A stretch of 64,000 bases of DNA, taken from Actinomycetes bacterium (GTDB lineage: Bacteria; Actinomycetota; Actinomycetes; Actinomycetales; Micrococcaceae). Shown here piece after piece: positions 62,663 to 64,000 of the stretch. Location: NCBI GenBank assembly GCA_023426375.1, contig JAFAAV010000060.1, positions 1-64,000 of the forward strand. Direction: 5' to 3'. The position numbers and the translations under genes are program-made. The stretch's first letter is position 1, and the number at the start of each line of letters is the position of its first letter. A model generated the notes under the pieces. That model was not told where the DNA came from, searched no databases, and was given only the letters and a program-made list of their open reading frames with translations.

Positions 62663-62702
62663 AACTTCAGCACGGCGGTCGTTCCTGACGCACCGCCCCG
62701 CC

Positions 62703-62742
62703 GACGACGCCGCGGCACCCACCCGGGTGCCGCGGCGTAGTC
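62703..62742. terminator. Terminator between crp and the divergent Nudix-like gene
   Basis: 62703-62720 and 62725-62742 form an 18-bp stem with one mismatch and a 4-nt loop. The left arm starts with GACGACGCCGC. The right end touches the convergent gene's stop codon. Confidence 0.75.
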
Positions 62743-63667
62743 AGTTGTTCCACACGAGCACCGGGTCCCCGTGACGAATCTCCAACGACGGGGTCTGAAC
62801 GGTCATGTCTCGGCGTGCACTGAGAAAAGCGATGGCGGACCCCGCCTGGGCAATCTTCTCCAAGATGATCTGAACGCCCGGGGTCGCCACCTCGCCCAGA
62901 TTGAACTCCGGGCTCGAATCGTCCCGCTCGTGGTACCGCTCGGCGAAAAGCTTGGGTACCGCGGTGTCGTGGGGGTTCTCGAGCAGGGCCCCGGCATCCA
63001 CCCAGCCCAGCCAGGAGTTCTTGGCGCGGGATTTCAGGGGCGAGCACCTCTGCCCCACCGGAAGCACGGCGGCGAAATATCTCAGGTCCACTCGCTGATG
63101 GACGAAGTCGGAGGTCATCCAGCGTGCCAGCGGACGTAGCAGCTCGGATCTGAAGGCGAACACCCTGTTGGACAGCACCTCCGCCAAGGAGATGTCCAGG
63201 GCAGCCAGGAGTTCACGTGCGAGCATCCAATCCGCCCCGTCCACGTGTTCGGCTACGCCATCGCCTTGGGAACCGGCAAAGAGAAGTCCGGTCTCCACGA
63301 ATACTTGGCGGGCAGCAGCAACCACCGCGCGGCGGGCGAGGCCGATGTCCTCCGAACCAAGCTTCTTGGCCCACTCTGTGGGACGAGGCCCGGACCAGAT
63401 GAGCGGTTCGTCATCGCTGGGCTCCAGGAGTCCGCCGGGGAAAGAAAGTTGTCCGAAGGACGGACGATCCGGGCGGACCATCATGAGTGCTTCCACCCCG
63501 TGGTCGCCGTCGCGGACGACCACAACGGAGGCCGCGTGCCTGGGTGCCGAGCCGTGGATTCCCACGCCCCGATCCAACCAGGCCAACGCGGCCTTCCGGT
63601 GTGCCTGCGGAACGTGGAACAGCCGTTCGGAGGCTCCGCGGGCGGTCGATCTAGCTGAACTCGACAA
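62741..63667 (-). CDS. Divergent Nudix-like protein
   Basis: The 308-residue protein resembles NUDT19-type Nudix proteins: LSFPGGLLEPSD near residue 75 and the Nudix helix remnant AAARQVFVETGLLFAG near 125. Two of the catalytic glutamates are replaced (RQVFVE instead of REVxEE), so activity is doubtful. The start is a TTG overlapping ridA by 17 bp; no better start is visible. Confidence 0.75.
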   Translation of the reverse strand: MSSSARSTARGASERLFHVPQAHRKAALAWLDRGVGIHGSAPRHAASVVVVRDGDHGVEALMMVRPDRPSFGQLSFPGGLLEPSDDEPLIWSGPRPTEWAKKLGSEDIGLARRAVVAAARQVFVETGLLFAGSQGDGVAEHVDGADWMLARELLAALDISLAEVLSNRVFAFRSELLRPLARWMTSDFVHQRVDLRYFAAVLPVGQRCSPLKSRAKNSWLGWVDAGALLENPHDTAVPKLFAERYHERDDSSPEFNLGEVATPGVQIILEKIAQAGSAIAFLSARRDMTVQTPSLEIRHGDPVLVWNN

Positions 63668-64000
63668 TCAGTTCGACCTCCACGGGCGAGTTCAGCGGCA
63701 GCACGCTCACACCCACTGCCGAACGGGCGTGCTTGCCCTTCTCGCCGAAAATGTCACCCAGGAGGGTGGATGCCCCGTCGATCACGCCGGGCTGGCCGTA
63801 GAAATCGGGGGCGGACGCTACGAACCCGGTGACCTTCACGACCCGGACCACTCGGTCCAGGTCCTCGATCTGAGCCTTTACCGCAGCGACCGCATTGAGC
63901 GCGGAGCGGGCGGCCAATTCCTTGGCGCGTTCCGGGCTGACGTGGTTGTCACCCTCGGTCTCGCTCACCACCCCCTGGGCGGGCAGGGCACCGTCGATGA
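63651..64000 (-). CDS. RidA-family protein, 5' end cut by window edge
   Basis: The frame runs from beyond base 64000 to a TAG at 63653-63651; about 116 residues are visible. IDGALPAQGVVSETEGDN, LNAVAAVKAQIEDLDRVV and the closing ARSAVGVSVLPLNSPVEVELIVEF are typical of RidA/YjgF enamine deaminases. The catalytic arginine is replaced by Ala-Arg-Ser-Ala in this subfamily, but the fold is clear. Corresponds to Rv3678c in M. tuberculosis. Confidence 0.88.
   Translation of the reverse strand, partial: IDGALPAQGVVSETEGDNHVSPERAKELAARSALNAVAAVKAQIEDLDRVVRVVKVTGFVASAPDFYGQPGVIDGASTLLGDIFGEKGKHARSAVGVSVLPLNSPVEVELIVEFS

Noticed and set aside
8835..62713. The 13-mer as a KOPS/Chi-like polar site
   Set aside because: Copies are split four and four between strands in this window, without the skew expected of polar motifs. 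A genome-wide test is still needed.
1..64000. CRISPR arrays, tRNA, rRNA, insertion sequences or prophage
   Set aside because: None seen by eye: no spaced direct repeats, no transposase or integrase, no cloverleaf candidates. A tRNAscan or CRISPR finder run could overturn this.

Overview
The window is high-GC actinobacterial chromosome, by eye in the low to mid 60s % GC. Gene content and order point to Micrococcales, most likely Micrococcaceae or a close relative. The evidence is an actinobacterial bS22 mini-protein, a ResABC/CcdA cytochrome c maturation cluster next to menaquinone genes, the Rv3654c-Rv3660c-type Tad/Flp locus beside a DUF1998 helicase and topA, and a marP/nth/acs/crp block. 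The order of the last blocks follows the Mycobacterium tuberculosis arrangement as I know it. The species cannot be fixed from sequence alone. I see no phage, insertion sequence, CRISPR array, rRNA or tRNA. Nearly all the DNA is coding and no gene-free stretch exceeds about 300 bp.

Layout. 1-8.3 kb, catabolism and regulation: thioesterase tail, acyl-CoA dehydrogenase, a large NB-ARC/LuxR regulator, a flavin aromatic hydroxylase with a CRP-type site upstream, a PAP2 phosphatase and an MBL hydrolase. 8.4-16 kb: gluQ, putP, ldh, a CitE-like lyase with a long leader, and hrpB. 16-21 kb: two small membrane proteins, menB-menE-menA, DUF4229 and a PLDc_N protein. 21-26.8 kb, all on the minus strand: phosphatase, resA-ccdA-resB-ccsB, a glutaredoxin-like protein and bS22. 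27-31 kb: GntR/FCD regulator, gdhA, an ArsR regulator with an acidic tail, and acuC. 31-35 kb: a TrkH/KtrB-TrkA/KtrA potassium system, an alpha/beta hydrolase and proC. 35-43 kb: sugar-phosphate isomerase fold protein, ppx, topA, and a PPOX-methyltransferase-PPOX trio. 43-50.5 kb: helicase followed by the convergent ssd-tadA-tadB-tadC-pilin-tadE-TadE2 operon. 50.7-64 kb: Pth2, ALDH, DUF1697, a family A polymerase, Nudix, nth, acs, aroQ, an OpuAC protein, marP, crp, a divergent Nudix protein and ridA, which runs off the edge.

Themes. The ccs genes and the menaquinone genes together supply the respiratory chain. The Tad locus shows tight translational coupling (repeated ATGA overlaps), and a strong hairpin follows the pilin gene. 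The most interesting non-gene signal is a 13-mer, GACGACGCCGCTC, found eight times on both strands. It occurs in several reading frames and in intergenic inverted repeats, a pattern like a DNA uptake sequence. This is notable beside a Tad/Flp locus, because Flp pili are required for natural transformation in Micrococcus luteus. Other signals are a 21-bp inverted repeat that covers the ldh ribosome binding site, an unassigned leader of about 210 nt before the CitE-like gene, and eleven genes with a -10-like hexamer 6-7 nt before the start codon, which suggests leaderless transcription.
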